From Novosphingobium sp. AP12 (lineage in GTDB: Bacteria; Pseudomonadota; Alphaproteobacteria; Sphingomonadales; Sphingomonadaceae): a stretch of 42,140 bases of DNA. Below are positions 18,826-27,528 of the stretch, in pieces. The first letter of the stretch is position 1. The number at the start of each line of letters is the position of its first letter. A program made the position numbers and the translations under genes. The stretch is taken from contig NZ_AKKE01000029.1 of the NCBI RefSeq assembly GCF_000281975.1, positions 1 through 42,140 of the forward strand. The letters are read 5' to 3'. The notes below the pieces were generated by a model. That model was not told the origin of the DNA and made no database searches. It saw only the letters and a program-made list of their open reading frames with translations.

Positions 18826-19740
18826 TCAGATCGCGGCCTTCAATTCCGCAAGTCGGGCTTGGCAGAGCTCGTTTACGATTTCGCCAAGCATCTCGACCCT
18901 CTCCGAGAGCCAGCTAAACTCCTCTTCCGTCACCTTGAAATGGTCGGAGTGGCGGGATTTGACATACGCGTCCTTCAGCTTCTGGAACATCGCCTCTTTT
19001 TTGCGCGCCGGCCGGGGCCACGCTTCGATCAGCCGAGGTGAGAGTTTCTCCGCCTGTGTTCTCAGATATTTGATGTTGTGAACGTAAGGAGTGTAGAAGG
19101 TGTAGACTAGTAGCACGCAGTAGTAGAGCCGCTCGCATGCCTGCTGCAAATTGAAGGCTGCATCTTCGTACTGCTCGTTGATATGGAAAAACTTGAAGCC
19201 CATTTGAGCCGAAACAGCGAGCTTGAACCACTTGTCGAAGTACGCTGCCGCCATATCGTAAGCGGCCTGCGGGGTCTTCGGCTTGGGCGCGTGCAATTCG
19301 CTATCGTCGAGCTGATAGAGCACAATGCCATCGCGCGCGACATCCATGAAGAAATACCGGCCATGGGCCAGGCCATCGTTCACTTCCTGAAGCGTATGGA
19401 CGATGAAGTTCACCGGCGCGCTGATTTCTCGTGTAACTGACCATGCGCGGTCGAGGCGATCCTCGGCATTCGACCAGTAATCGACCCGGTCGGTGAGTTC
19501 CTTCTGATTGACGATGATGAGCAGGTCGTAATCCGACTGATAGCCTCTTTTTGTGTGCGGCTCATGCACCCACCGGCCTGTCGCATAGGATCCGAACAGA
19601 ATGATTTTGAGGATGCGTCCGAGCTTACGTTCCCCTGTAGGGCTACCGTGCGCGTCCTCGAATTCCTCGAACAGGATCTGGACGATCCGGTCCAGGTCGC
19701 GCTGCTTTTTCGAAGGAAGGTGATCAAGGCTGTTTTTCAT
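18826..19740 (-). CDS. Nucleotidyltransferase-HEPN fusion protein (MNT-HEPN toxin-antitoxin type)
   Basis: A 304-residue protein. The N-terminal half is a minimal nucleotidyltransferase with the GS motif (LFGSYATG, Gly50-Ser51) and the metal-binding DxD of SDYDLLI (Asp70, Asp72). The C-terminal half, about 160-290, is an all-helical HEPN-like domain (AAFNLQQACERLYYCVLLVY). The classic HEPN R-x4-6-H is not clear; RHSDHF is the nearest match. In two-gene MNT/HEPN modules the nucleotidyltransferase AMPylates and silences the HEPN RNase (family knowledge). Here both are on one chain, so it could be a self-restrained RNase or a single-chain defence effector. It lies beside another toxin-antitoxin pair. 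No strong ribosome site precedes the ATG. Confidence 0.82.
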   Translation of the reverse strand: MKNSLDHLPSKKQRDLDRIVQILFEEFEDAHGSPTGERKLGRILKIILFGSYATGRWVHEPHTKRGYQSDYDLLIIVNQKELTDRVDYWSNAEDRLDRAWSVTREISAPVNFIVHTLQEVNDGLAHGRYFFMDVARDGIVLYQLDDSELHAPKPKTPQAAYDMAAAYFDKWFKLAVSAQMGFKFFHINEQYEDAAFNLQQACERLYYCVLLVYTFYTPYVHNIKYLRTQAEKLSPRLIEAWPRPARKKEAMFQKLKDAYVKSRHSDHFKVTEEEFSWLSERVEMLGEIVNELCQARLAELKAAI

Positions 19741-19887
19741 GGCTTTATCGATTGAGCGGCTCGGGTAGGGGAGGGGGCTTTCGGTTCAGCCTGAATGAAA
19801 TCACCGTGCTTGAACAGAAGGATTTCAGACATGTTGGCTTAAACTTTGAACAAGTTGGGCTGGCACGGCGCAATGCCGCGCGAAGTG

Positions 19888-20448
19888 TCAGGGTTCCACA
19901 TACGTCTTGCCGAATTGGGCAGCCAACCGTTCCGCTTCGGATGGTGAAATAGGAACGGCGGTCACGGCCGAGACCGCTATCGCATCGGAGGCGCGCTCGA
20001 ACAACGCAACGCACCGCTGATTATTGAAGCGCGAGGTGTAGAGGATCCCATCGGCGCTCGTCGTCTCCTGGATATGCCCGCTAATCTCCCAAGTGCGCGT
20101 GTAGGCGTCGCCATGGAGATCAGTGAAGGAGAAACCGTGCGTGGAGACCCCGGCATCCACAAGCGTATAAAGCCTGAGTGCCCGGGTTGTCACGAGCTCG
20201 CTTCGAACCCGTGCATCGATCGTTGTCGAGAGTATGTAAGGATTGGCCGGAGCGCGCACGAACGTCTCACCAAACGCCGTCTCGATGGATCGCGCAGCAT
20301 ATAGGATCCTGTAGCTGCCGTCCGGGGAGTCGAACCGGTTGGCCGGATTGGGGCCACTCGGACCAAAGAAAATCGGACTGTGAATGGCGCGATGGTATCG
20401 GTGCAGATGTACGCCTGCGCCGATACGGCGCATCAAGGTTACGGCCAT
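19888..20448 (-). CDS. RES-domain toxin
   Basis: A 186-residue RES-family protein. The family is named for conserved Arg, Glu and Ser, and candidates are visible at Arg38 (ANRFDSPDG), Glu61 (AFGETF) and Ser139 (LYTSRFNNQ). The flanking pattern RILYAARSIETAFGETFV and the C-terminal VALFERASDAI are typical. RES toxins degrade NAD+ (established for the MbcT/RES family). The gene lies 6 bases downstream of an Xre/MbcA-like antitoxin gene on the same strand, the usual antitoxin-first order, and probably depends on translational coupling because no good ribosome site is seen. Confidence 0.88.
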   Translation of the reverse strand: MAVTLMRRIGAGVHLHRYHRAIHSPIFFGPSGPNPANRFDSPDGSYRILYAARSIETAFGETFVRAPANPYILSTTIDARVRSELVTTRALRLYTLVDAGVSTHGFSFTDLHGDAYTRTWEISGHIQETTSADGILYTSRFNNQRCVALFERASDAIAVSAVTAVPISPSEAERLAAQFGKTYVEP

Positions 20449-20454
20449 GACGCG

Positions 20455-21084
20455 TCAGGCTGCCCAGCCTGTCACGAGCGCGACGACTTGCTTCAGCGTT
20501 TCTGCACCGGGCTTGCGAGCAAGGATCTGCAACGGGGTTTCCTGTTCCGGCCCATATCCCGAGACTGGCGTCGTGAGCAGCATAAGCTGCTCCCACGGGT
20601 CGGAGTCGCCGAGAGCCTCGAGCAACTGCTTGAGGTTCGCGACAGTCGCGCCGGCCACGAACTGGGCGGCCGGATAGCGGATTTCGTTACCGTAAAGGAC
20701 GCCCAATACTTGGCGGCGTTGCCGCTGCTTTTCGATTGCAGCTACACTGACGCCCAGCATCTCGGCGACGTCTGCGCGTTCTAGCATACCACCTGCGCGG
20801 CTTGCCATGTCGTCGCGGAAACGAGCGGTCTTCTCGCGCGCAGCCTTGATCGCTGCAAGATCCGCAGAGGATTCTGGCGCAATATCCCGTGGGGCGATCG
20901 TGAGGGCATGGCGCAGGTCTTCAGTTCCGACGATATCCGCCAGTGTATCGTCGCTCGCGGACTCGACTGCCCTAGCGATTGCGAGCGTCAGCTTTTCCAG
21001 TGCCTTGCGGCGGAGTGTGTCGTTGGGGGCCAGGTTTCCGGGAAGTGCAGGGTGCCGTCCAGCCGACCGTGCGTACGTTGCCAT
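20455..21084 (-). CDS. Xre/MbcA/ParS-like antitoxin partner of the RES toxin
   Basis: A 209-residue protein. The middle has an HTH (GMLERADVAEMLGVSVAAIE) and the C-terminus has the toxin-binding signature of Xre/MbcA antitoxins (TPLQILARKPGAETLKQVVALV). The N-terminal 80 residues are longer than in short antitoxins and unassigned. The ATG at 21084 has AAAGGA 6 bases upstream. It is first in a two-gene operon with the RES toxin and very likely represses its own promoter. A dyad at 21128-21141 lies in the upstream region. Confidence 0.82.
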   Translation of the reverse strand: MATYARSAGRHPALPGNLAPNDTLRRKALEKLTLAIARAVESASDDTLADIVGTEDLRHALTIAPRDIAPESSADLAAIKAAREKTARFRDDMASRAGGMLERADVAEMLGVSVAAIEKQRQRRQVLGVLYGNEIRYPAAQFVAGATVANLKQLLEALGDSDPWEQLMLLTTPVSGYGPEQETPLQILARKPGAETLKQVVALVTGWAA

Positions 21085-21127
21085 TATCGTCCTTTCTGTC
21101 GATAGAATACGGAATTAGACAAAAAGG

Positions 21128-21141
21128 ACAAGATGCCTTGT
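21128..21141 (-). promoter_or_regulatory. Dyad ACAAG-N4-CTTGT upstream of the RES/Xre operon
   Basis: A 5+5 inverted repeat, ACAAG atgc CTTGT, sits 44 bases upstream of the antitoxin start in the 117-base divergent region. Toxin-antitoxin operons are normally autorepressed through such dyads, so it may be the operator. Only one copy was seen. Confidence 0.35.
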
Positions 21142-21201
21142 GTTTTCGAACGTGACAAAATGGGCGTTGGATGGTAATTGAGATCCGAAAGGATTTCACC
21201 G

Positions 21202-21678
21202 GTGGCCGCTACCATCGAACACGACATGGCTCATCAAGACCGTCCTCGCCCGGCGCTGTCGGCTTGGTTGTGGAAGCCTTGGTATGCGAAACTGTGGTGG
21301 GCTGCGATCCCTGTCTGGTGGACCGGGCTTGCAGCTTCGAACGTGAGCGAGTTCCTCGCAGATTTCTACAGCGGTGCGCTGGCGGGCTTCCTAAATGTTC
21401 TGTTCCTGCCGATGACGGCCCTTCTCGTGCTGGGCGCCGGTTTTGTCCGTGAGTGGATGGACAGCTTTGTCGGTCAGGGCGAGGGAAGGTCGCTGACGGA
21501 TGAGGAAGAGGAGGGCCTCATGGCCGAGCTCGCCCACCAAGATCACATGCGCTTCATGGCTGAGATGAGAAGGGGAACCAACATATATGATCCCCGATCT
21601 GGGGGGCTGTGGGTTGGAAATCCCAACAACCCGAACAATGGATCGTACATCGATCCGCACAGGAATCGTCATTCCTGA
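21202..21678 (+). CDS. Small membrane protein of unknown function beside traG
   Basis: About 158 residues from GTG 21202, chosen because AAAGGA lies 8 bases upstream; TTG 21178 and ATG 21226 are in the same frame. The sequence has aromatic-rich hydrophobic segments (YAKLWWAAIPVWWTGLAA; GALAGFLNVLFLPMTALLVL), then an acidic stretch (TDEEEEGLMAELAHQ) and a polar tail rich in Asn/Pro/Gly. I predict two membrane spans with a cytoplasmic tail. It converges on traG and the two 3' ends overlap by 10 bases. It is probably linked to the transfer region, but I do not recognise a named family. Confidence 0.65.
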   Translation: MAATIEHDMAHQDRPRPALSAWLWKPWYAKLWWAAIPVWWTGLAASNVSEFLADFYSGALAGFLNVLFLPMTALLVLGAGFVREWMDSFVGQGEGRSLTDEEEEGLMAELAHQDHMRFMAEMRRGTNIYDPRSGGLWVGNPNNPNNGSYIDPHRNRHS

Positions 21679-24600
21679 TGCTTTTTGAAGTTGCTGTCTC
21701 CGTCGGCGGCACTTCCGTGAACATCGGTTGAGAACGTTCCTTTCGAGAGGACCGAGTTCTGTTCCAGGGATGTCAACGGTCCGGTGACGTCAAATGTTGC
21801 CCGTCCGTTGTTGGCGTCTTGGAGGTAGCGGTTGCGCATGCCCTCATTCCCTAGAATCCGCGTCGACAGTTCACGCGAGAACGATGCGGCGGGATCTCTG
21901 CTACGCGCTGCGGCCAGTTCTGCTGCGGCTATTGAATTTCGAACGTCATAGTTCACGATATCCATTGTGGATTGAGCGTTCTCGCTCAGCACTCCGACGT
22001 CGCGGCTTTCAAACCCCAGATTGGCGCCGAAATTTCCAGACTTTATCTGATCCTTTTTCTCGAAGGGAACATCCGAGCGTCGTTGGCCTCGGCTGGAGGT
22101 GGCACCGCGGCCTCCTGATGATTCCGTTTCTGATACGGTGACCGACTTGCCCAGATTAAGGCCAATGTTTGTCCCCATCGTGGCTTGATCCTGCGCTGAT
22201 CGGGACAATGTTCGCTCCCATCCGGTCTGGGTCATGATCGCCTGAACATCGCGCTGGAGCGTATCGGCGACCTGGGGTTTCAATCGCCACTCGCCCTTGC
22301 GGTCCATTTCGAAGCCGCCGCGAAGCCAGTTGGCGAGCATCGCCTGGCCTTCGGCGCCGCCGCCCATGAAATGCTCGATCGTGTCTGGGCCGGCCTGCTT
22401 GCCGGCTTCGAAGCGTGTGCTGGTATCGCTGCGCGCCGATCGGGCGAAATCCGTGCCGCTGGAGACCAGGAGGTCGTTGTGCGCGAAGCTTAGCCGAGCA
22501 TGTCCCCCATTGGCGATCGCGCCAAGCTGGCTTTCGTTGATGAGGCCCGCTTTCCACATGGCTGCTGCGGTTTCGGGCGTCAGGTTGAGGCCGAGGTCGC
22601 CGTTCTGGTCCATGGCGATCTGGCGCTTCGACAGGTTGATGCCCTTTTCGGCCAGCAGCCCCTGCATGCGGGTCAGCCGCTCGCGATCGACAATCCCTGT
22701 GAGGCGCTCGTTCCGTGCGCGATCGGCGATACCCTCCGGTCCGCCTTCAGCCATGTCGATCTGGTTTCCGGACGTTTTGCTAAGGGCCTGGATGAAGCTG
22801 TCGAGCCGGGCGGCCTGACGTGTGGAGACGCCCGCAGCAGCTGCCCCTTCGGCAAAACCGAAATTCTCCGATTGGCGGCGCTGCTCGCCGATCCGCGCCG
22901 CGCTTCGCGTTCCGCTGGTGCCGACTTCGCGCTGGGCATCGAGCTTGCCCGATCGTTCGGCAAAGTCGTAGCCGGCCGCCTCGCGCGTTCGCCCATAAAC
23001 ACTGGTGCCTTCCCGGCGCGCTTCGGCCGTTGCCCCGTCCGCAGTGCCGACCTGGGTCGCCGCCGTGTAATGCTCGAGCGCGGCGAGTACCTGAGCCTCG
23101 TTGCGCCCCGTGGCCTTCCCAAGCTGGCTGATCGCGCTGCTTCGCGCCTCGCCCGAAAGCGCGTTGATGAACCCGATGCGGCGCGAGGTTTCGTCGACCG
23201 AAAGACCGAGCATGCCGGCAGCCTCGCGTTGGCCCTGGTTGCTGCCGCTGCGCCATCCCTGTTCGGTCGCGACATTGGCCCGTTCGACTCCCGCCACATT
23301 GTCGCCGGCATAATCGCGCCGTCCTTCCATGGCGCCGACCTGCACTTGCGCGGAGGTCAGGTCGTTTGCCAGCATCTGTTCCTGATCCCAGGTGTTGGCG
23401 ATGAGCTTCGCGAATGTCGGGTCCGACTGCGCTTCGCCAATGATGCCCGAGGCCTTCAGCCTGGCATCGCTCCCCGAATAGCCGGCCCGCTCGAAATGCC
23501 GCGTCGCCGACTGCATCATCATGTCGTACGCGCGTTCGTCTCCGAACGCTCGCCACTGGACCAGGTTCTGGCCGAAGGCGGCGAAAGCCTTTTCCCCGGC
23601 TTCCCCTTCTCCGAAATAAGCGGTGCCAAGACTGCGCAGGGCGTCCTTCTCCGCGAACTGATGGATAGCACTGGTCGCCGCATTGGCCTGGACGGCGCGC
23701 GCGACCTGAGGGTCGGCGAGGTCGCGGCCGTTAAGAGCAGGGGCCAGGCTGCCGAGTTGGCGGGAGCCCTCGAGGCCGCCCAGCGCGAAGGCGGTATTGC
23801 CCTGCGTGCCGGGACGCTCGCCCAGAATATGCCCCGCCTCGCCATACGTCCGATTAGCGGCGAAGCTCGATCGCTCGCCGAAGTCGCCAAAGCTCGAGGC
23901 TGCCGCGGCGCGAGATCGCGTGCCCATTGCAGAGGCCTGGGCTTCCAGGGCGGAGGCCTGACCTTCCATAGTCGCCATTGGCGCCGCGGCAGCACTGCCC
24001 TGACCGGCGATACCCAGCGAACCTGAGGTGAATGCAGTGAACATGTTGCCGCTGAAGCGAAAGACCGTGAACACAAAGGCGCCGGCCAGGCCGGCGGCCG
24101 CGGTCCTGAAACTGCCGAAGATTGCGAGCGCCTTCATGGCCGCAGAAGGCGCAAGAAACCACGCATTGGCCGCAAGCGCGTTCGAGCGAAGCTCCTCCAT
24201 CGTTGCAACCGCACGGCCGAGGGTAAGCTGGTAGATCCCGGCGTCTATCACTCCCCAAAGGGCGACGAACACGAACATGCCGATAGCGAAGCTGGCCACG
24301 CGCAGGTTGATCGGCGTCAGAATGAACAGGAGGGCGATCGGGATCATGAACAGCATGATCCCGAACACCGTCGCCCGGATCGTCGGCATCCACTCGTTGG
24401 CCACCGACATTGTGGCCAGGCCGTTCGATACGATCGCTCGGTTGGCCATCACCCGCGCTGCGCTGGCAGGCGAATCCTCGAACAGGACATCGCCCACGCT
24501 GCCCCCCAGCAGCACATGGGTCATGAGCGCCTGTGCGCTGAGCGGATGGCCCAGCATCATCTGGCCCATTTCTCCCAGCCGCTGGCGGCAGCGGGTCATC

Positions 24601-25442
24601 TGCTGGCCATTGCCGATGTCGTAACCGGTGCGCGCGCAGACCTGCCGGGTGTAGTCTTCGAATAGGCTGGGATCTGACAAACGATCCGAAATGTGTGTCC
24701 AGGCATCGCTGCAGCTGACCGTAGTGCCGCCCTTGTCTGCCGCCGTGTAAACGGTCGCGAAGGTCGCAGGGCCGGCCATCGCCGCAAAGGCGCTCGGCAA
24801 ATCGCTCGCAGTGCGAAAGAGCTTGTCGTCATCGACCCCGTAGGCGGCCGATACCCGGGCGACCGGATAGCATTGCCGGACGTAGTCCTTGATCGTCGCG
24901 TCGGTAAAGATGTCGGTCATCGGCCCGCGCGGCGACACCGCGTTCAGGAACAGGTCGAAGCTGTGCCCGCCCGCGCCGAACTCGATTTTGGCATTGGGAT
25001 CGAGCGTGTTGTCGTCGATCGTTTCGACCAGGGCCCGTTCCATCATGTTCGTCGCGCCGGCGACGAGCACCAGCAGGTTCGGGACCCCGCCCACCGGTTG
25101 ATAGGCATTGCGGACCCGGTCATAGACATGGACCGTACCCGTCGTCGCGACGAGCCCAACAAAGAGACCGACACCGATGAGGATCTGGAAGCCGAAGGCG
25201 ACAAGCCCCATGCCGGTGCCGCGCACGCTCGCGATAATGGCGCCAAGCCCTATCCCTACGGTGGCGACGATCATCACCAGCGTCTCATAGCGGGGGTCGC
25301 CGAAGATCATCGAGACCAGGCGGAATGCCTCGACCGTCTCGGCGAACCCGTCATAGGTGTGGAAGCTGGTATCGACCGCCAAGGCGGGCGAAGCGAGAAG
25401 CAGCGCGGGGAGGGCGGCGGAGAGCTTAACCAACTGGCGCAT
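21669..25442 (-). CDS. traG: F-type conjugation protein TraG
   Basis: A 1257-residue inner-membrane protein of the F-type mating apparatus, needed for pilus assembly (N-terminal part) and mating-pair stabilisation or entry exclusion (C-terminal periplasmic part) in the F system. A cleavable signal (LSAALPALLLASPALA) is followed by membrane spans about 55-105 and 355-475, and then a long Ala/Gly/Gln/Arg-rich soluble region. Spans and order match TraG_N-type proteins; F TraG is about 940 residues, so this C-terminal region is long. No stop or shift is visible. It starts 11 bases after the traH remnant stop, as in the F tra operon. The upstream genes are broken, so it probably no longer functions in transfer. 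Confidence 0.88.
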   Translation of the reverse strand: MRQLVKLSAALPALLLASPALAVDTSFHTYDGFAETVEAFRLVSMIFGDPRYETLVMIVATVGIGLGAIIASVRGTGMGLVAFGFQILIGVGLFVGLVATTGTVHVYDRVRNAYQPVGGVPNLLVLVAGATNMMERALVETIDDNTLDPNAKIEFGAGGHSFDLFLNAVSPRGPMTDIFTDATIKDYVRQCYPVARVSAAYGVDDDKLFRTASDLPSAFAAMAGPATFATVYTAADKGGTTVSCSDAWTHISDRLSDPSLFEDYTRQVCARTGYDIGNGQQMTRCRQRLGEMGQMMLGHPLSAQALMTHVLLGGSVGDVLFEDSPASAARVMANRAIVSNGLATMSVANEWMPTIRATVFGIMLFMIPIALLFILTPINLRVASFAIGMFVFVALWGVIDAGIYQLTLGRAVATMEELRSNALAANAWFLAPSAAMKALAIFGSFRTAAAGLAGAFVFTVFRFSGNMFTAFTSGSLGIAGQGSAAAAPMATMEGQASALEAQASAMGTRSRAAAASSFGDFGERSSFAANRTYGEAGHILGERPGTQGNTAFALGGLEGSRQLGSLAPALNGRDLADPQVARAVQANAATSAIHQFAEKDALRSLGTAYFGEGEAGEKAFAAFGQNLVQWRAFGDERAYDMMMQSATRHFERAGYSGSDARLKASGIIGEAQSDPTFAKLIANTWDQEQMLANDLTSAQVQVGAMEGRRDYAGDNVAGVERANVATEQGWRSGSNQGQREAAGMLGLSVDETSRRIGFINALSGEARSSAISQLGKATGRNEAQVLAALEHYTAATQVGTADGATAEARREGTSVYGRTREAAGYDFAERSGKLDAQREVGTSGTRSAARIGEQRRQSENFGFAEGAAAAGVSTRQAARLDSFIQALSKTSGNQIDMAEGGPEGIADRARNERLTGIVDRERLTRMQGLLAEKGINLSKRQIAMDQNGDLGLNLTPETAAAMWKAGLINESQLGAIANGGHARLSFAHNDLLVSSGTDFARSARSDTSTRFEAGKQAGPDTIEHFMGGGAEGQAMLANWLRGGFEMDRKGEWRLKPQVADTLQRDVQAIMTQTGWERTLSRSAQDQATMGTNIGLNLGKSVTVSETESSGGRGATSSRGQRRSDVPFEKKDQIKSGNFGANLGFESRDVGVLSENAQSTMDIVNYDVRNSIAAAELAAARSRDPAASFSRELSTRILGNEGMRNRYLQDANNGRATFDVTGPLTSLEQNSVLSKGTFSTDVHGSAADGDSNFKKHQE

Positions 25443-25453
25443 GACGCACGAAC

Positions 25454-26476
25454 CTACTGGCTGCGCGCAGCGGCGCCGGCGGCGTCGCGCGCGTCACGAT
25501 CGCGCTCTCGCAGGAGACCGGCATAGCTGGTGGAGAGGTTCGCCTGGTCCAGCGCGGCCATGTAGCTCTGCCGCATCTGTGCGCGCTGGCGCTGCACTTC
25601 GTCGCGCAGGTCCCGGAGCTGCTCGATCCCTTTGGTCAAGATGCGTGTCTGGCACACGTTGGCAACGCCCGCGTCGGCGGAACCCGAAATCGTCGCGCCC
25701 CGTTCAGCATTGGTCACTGCGTAGTCGATCGTGCGGGTGAGGTCGTTCAGCATCTGATAGGCGAGCGTAAGCGCCACCAGCTCGTCGGTATCGGCGATCA
25801 CGGAATCGACCACGCCCTGGCGCACGCCCCATTCGAGCATGCGGTAGACCGGCAAGGTCCGCACGTTCGCAACGAACTGCCGCTCTTCGCTCGAAAGGGC
25901 GGCGCGGGTGCGGATCTTGACTGCGATCGACTGCATACGCTCGCGCGCCAGGACAAGGGCGCCGCGGCCCGCACCGTCAGGCCCGCAGTCCGCGGCTGTC
26001 GGCGGCAGGTTGATCGAACGGCGCTGCACCCGTCCCGCCAGAAAATCCTGCGCGCTTTCGGTATCTTGGCCTGCGCACTGCGGGATTGCTGTGAAGAGGG
26101 GAACTTTGTCCGTTGGATCCCAGCGCATGTAGACATCACCAACCCGGGCCCGCATCACACTCGCCCAGTCGCCCGCTCCGACGCGCGAAGCGGCATGGGC
26201 AAGGAGCGAGCCGGTCCGGAAAATGTCGGTCACCTCCGGCGGGCAATTGGCAAGCGCGTCCTTGAGGTCCTCGGTCGGGTTGTTACTGTTCGCCTCGATC
26301 TTCTCACGGCTCTGCTGGTAGCTCTTGGCGAAGCCCTGCTTGACCGAACGATAACCCGTCATCTCCTCGATGATGCCGGACATGTTGTCGTCGCCCTTGG
26401 TTATCTGGACCATGCGATTGGCGAGGCGGCAGTCGTTCACCTGGATCGAGTTCAGGAAATTGGTGGCAGCCTCCAT
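25454..26476 (-). pseudogene. traH: TraH, 5'-truncated remnant
   Basis: The 340 residues match the C-terminal three quarters of F-type TraH, a periplasmic/outer-membrane protein of pilus assembly. The frame starts at MEAATNFLNSIQVNDC, which in TraH lies well inside the protein after the signal peptide and the conserved N-terminal block. A stop codon lies a few codons upstream, and beyond it the DNA belongs to a relaxase tail on the opposite strand. The signal peptide and roughly the first 130 residues are therefore missing (estimate from family length). The remaining frame is intact to its stop and lies 11 bases before traG. Without a signal peptide it cannot reach the periplasm. Confidence 0.8.
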
Positions 26477-26486
26477 CTTCGAGATG

Positions 26487-26963
26487 ATGCAGAATTATTA
26501 TACCGCCATCACCCGCGCCCGGTTTGGCGCGAGTCTCTGGACAGAGGACCGCGACAGACTGGTCGATAGATTAAAGGTGCGATCCGGCGAAAAGACGTCC
26601 GCCCTGCAGGGTCTGGGCCGGATCGAGAAAGACCGCGTGAAAGGGCGCACCGCCCTCCATGGCGATCGCTGGGATCGGCTGCGCGACGAGCAACGCATCG
26701 AGCGGGAGGGGCGCATGGACGGTCTCTCGGCGGCCCAATCTCAGCCGAAATTAGCCAAGGCTGACGGCCTCGCGTCGTACATTGCCGGGCGGGCGCAATC
26801 GGCGGCGAGCTCTATCGATCGATGGATCGTCTCGCTGCTTGACCGGAGTTCGCTCAAAGGAGACGAGCACGAAAACGCCGCGCGAAAGCAGTCCGTTTCC
26901 CGGTCCCCGCCTGAGCCTCACCACGTCTCCAGCCATGACCATGGAGGTGGACATGATCGTTGA
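26487..26963 (+). pseudogene. C-terminal fragment of a TraI/MobF-type relaxase-helicase
   Basis: The frame carries NYYTAITRARFGASLWTEDR, which matches helicase motif VI and the following segment in TraI/TraA relaxase-helicases, then a charged helical tail (SGEKTSALQGLGRIEKD, RWDRLRDEQRIEREGRM) ending at 26963. All relaxase and ATPase domains upstream are missing; the DNA before about 26487 is traH on the other strand. The fragment end overlaps the start of the transglycosylase gene by 11 bases, an operon-like arrangement that survived the rearrangement. In-frame ATGs exist at 26484/26487, but a functional product is not expected. Confidence 0.75.
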
Positions 26964-27528
26964 TCCGACCCTCCGCCGATTGCTCCCACTCGCCTCGCTC
27001 TTGGTGTCAGTCAGCCACGCTGAAGGACGTGCTTCACCCTCTGACCACCACGAAGCTCGCCTTGCGCAGTGCATTCAACAGGCGGCCGGTGGCAGAGCCT
27101 GGCTTGAGAGGACCCTGTGGGGACTTCGCGATCAGGAGGCCGGGTGGATCGGCGCAGAAATTGCGAACACGAACGGCACGCACGATCTCGGCCCTCTTCA
27201 GGTGAACAGTTCGTGGGTCGCCCGTTTATCGTCGCTCGTTGGCCGCGAACCCGCATTAGTCCGCAAATGGCTGATCCATGACCCCTGCTTCAATGTGCAA
27301 GCGGCGAAATGGATATTCCTGTCCGGGCTCAGAGTGACCCATGACTACTGGAAAGCTGTAGGCGTATACCACAGCCCGACCCCCGAGCGGCAACTGCGAT
27401 ACCGCAAGAGTGTAGCGCAACGCCTGGTTTCCAGATTTGGCGGAGCGGTATTTCATCTCGCGACTGTCGTCTCGCCCCAGTCATTGCCGCTTGAAACTGA
27501 CCACGCGGATCAGGACCAAACCAAGTGA
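26953..27528 (+). CDS. Lytic transglycosylase (Slt/VirB1-like), conjugation-associated
   Basis: A 191-residue secreted muramidase-like enzyme that locally opens peptidoglycan for a transfer channel. The ATG at 26953 has a strong GGAGGTGG site 2-9 bases upstream. The N-terminus is signal-like (LLPLASLLVSVSHAEG). The catalytic Glu62 sits in RDQEAGW (ESGW in most relatives) and the substrate-groove motif is NTNGTHDLGPLQVNSSWV. It lies at the end of a relaxase fragment, matching the relaxase-transglycosylase order of many conjugative plasmids. The domain looks intact, unlike its neighbours. The frame is open upstream to 26782, but that part is relaxase DNA in another frame. Confidence 0.85.
   Translation: MIVDPTLRRLLPLASLLVSVSHAEGRASPSDHHEARLAQCIQQAAGGRAWLERTLWGLRDQEAGWIGAEIANTNGTHDLGPLQVNSSWVARLSSLVGREPALVRKWLIHDPCFNVQAAKWIFLSGLRVTHDYWKAVGVYHSPTPERQLRYRKSVAQRLVSRFGGAVFHLATVVSPQSLPLETDHADQDQTK

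Noticed and set aside
21178..21201. Earlier TTG start for the membrane protein beside traG
   Set aside because: The ribosome site AAAGGA lies inside this stretch and points to GTG 21202.
22500..24026. 508-codon plus-strand open frame opposite traG
   Set aside because: It is the antisense of the Ala/Arg-rich traG C-terminal region; composition is Arg/Ala/Gly-rich with no motifs, and traG itself has clear family features.
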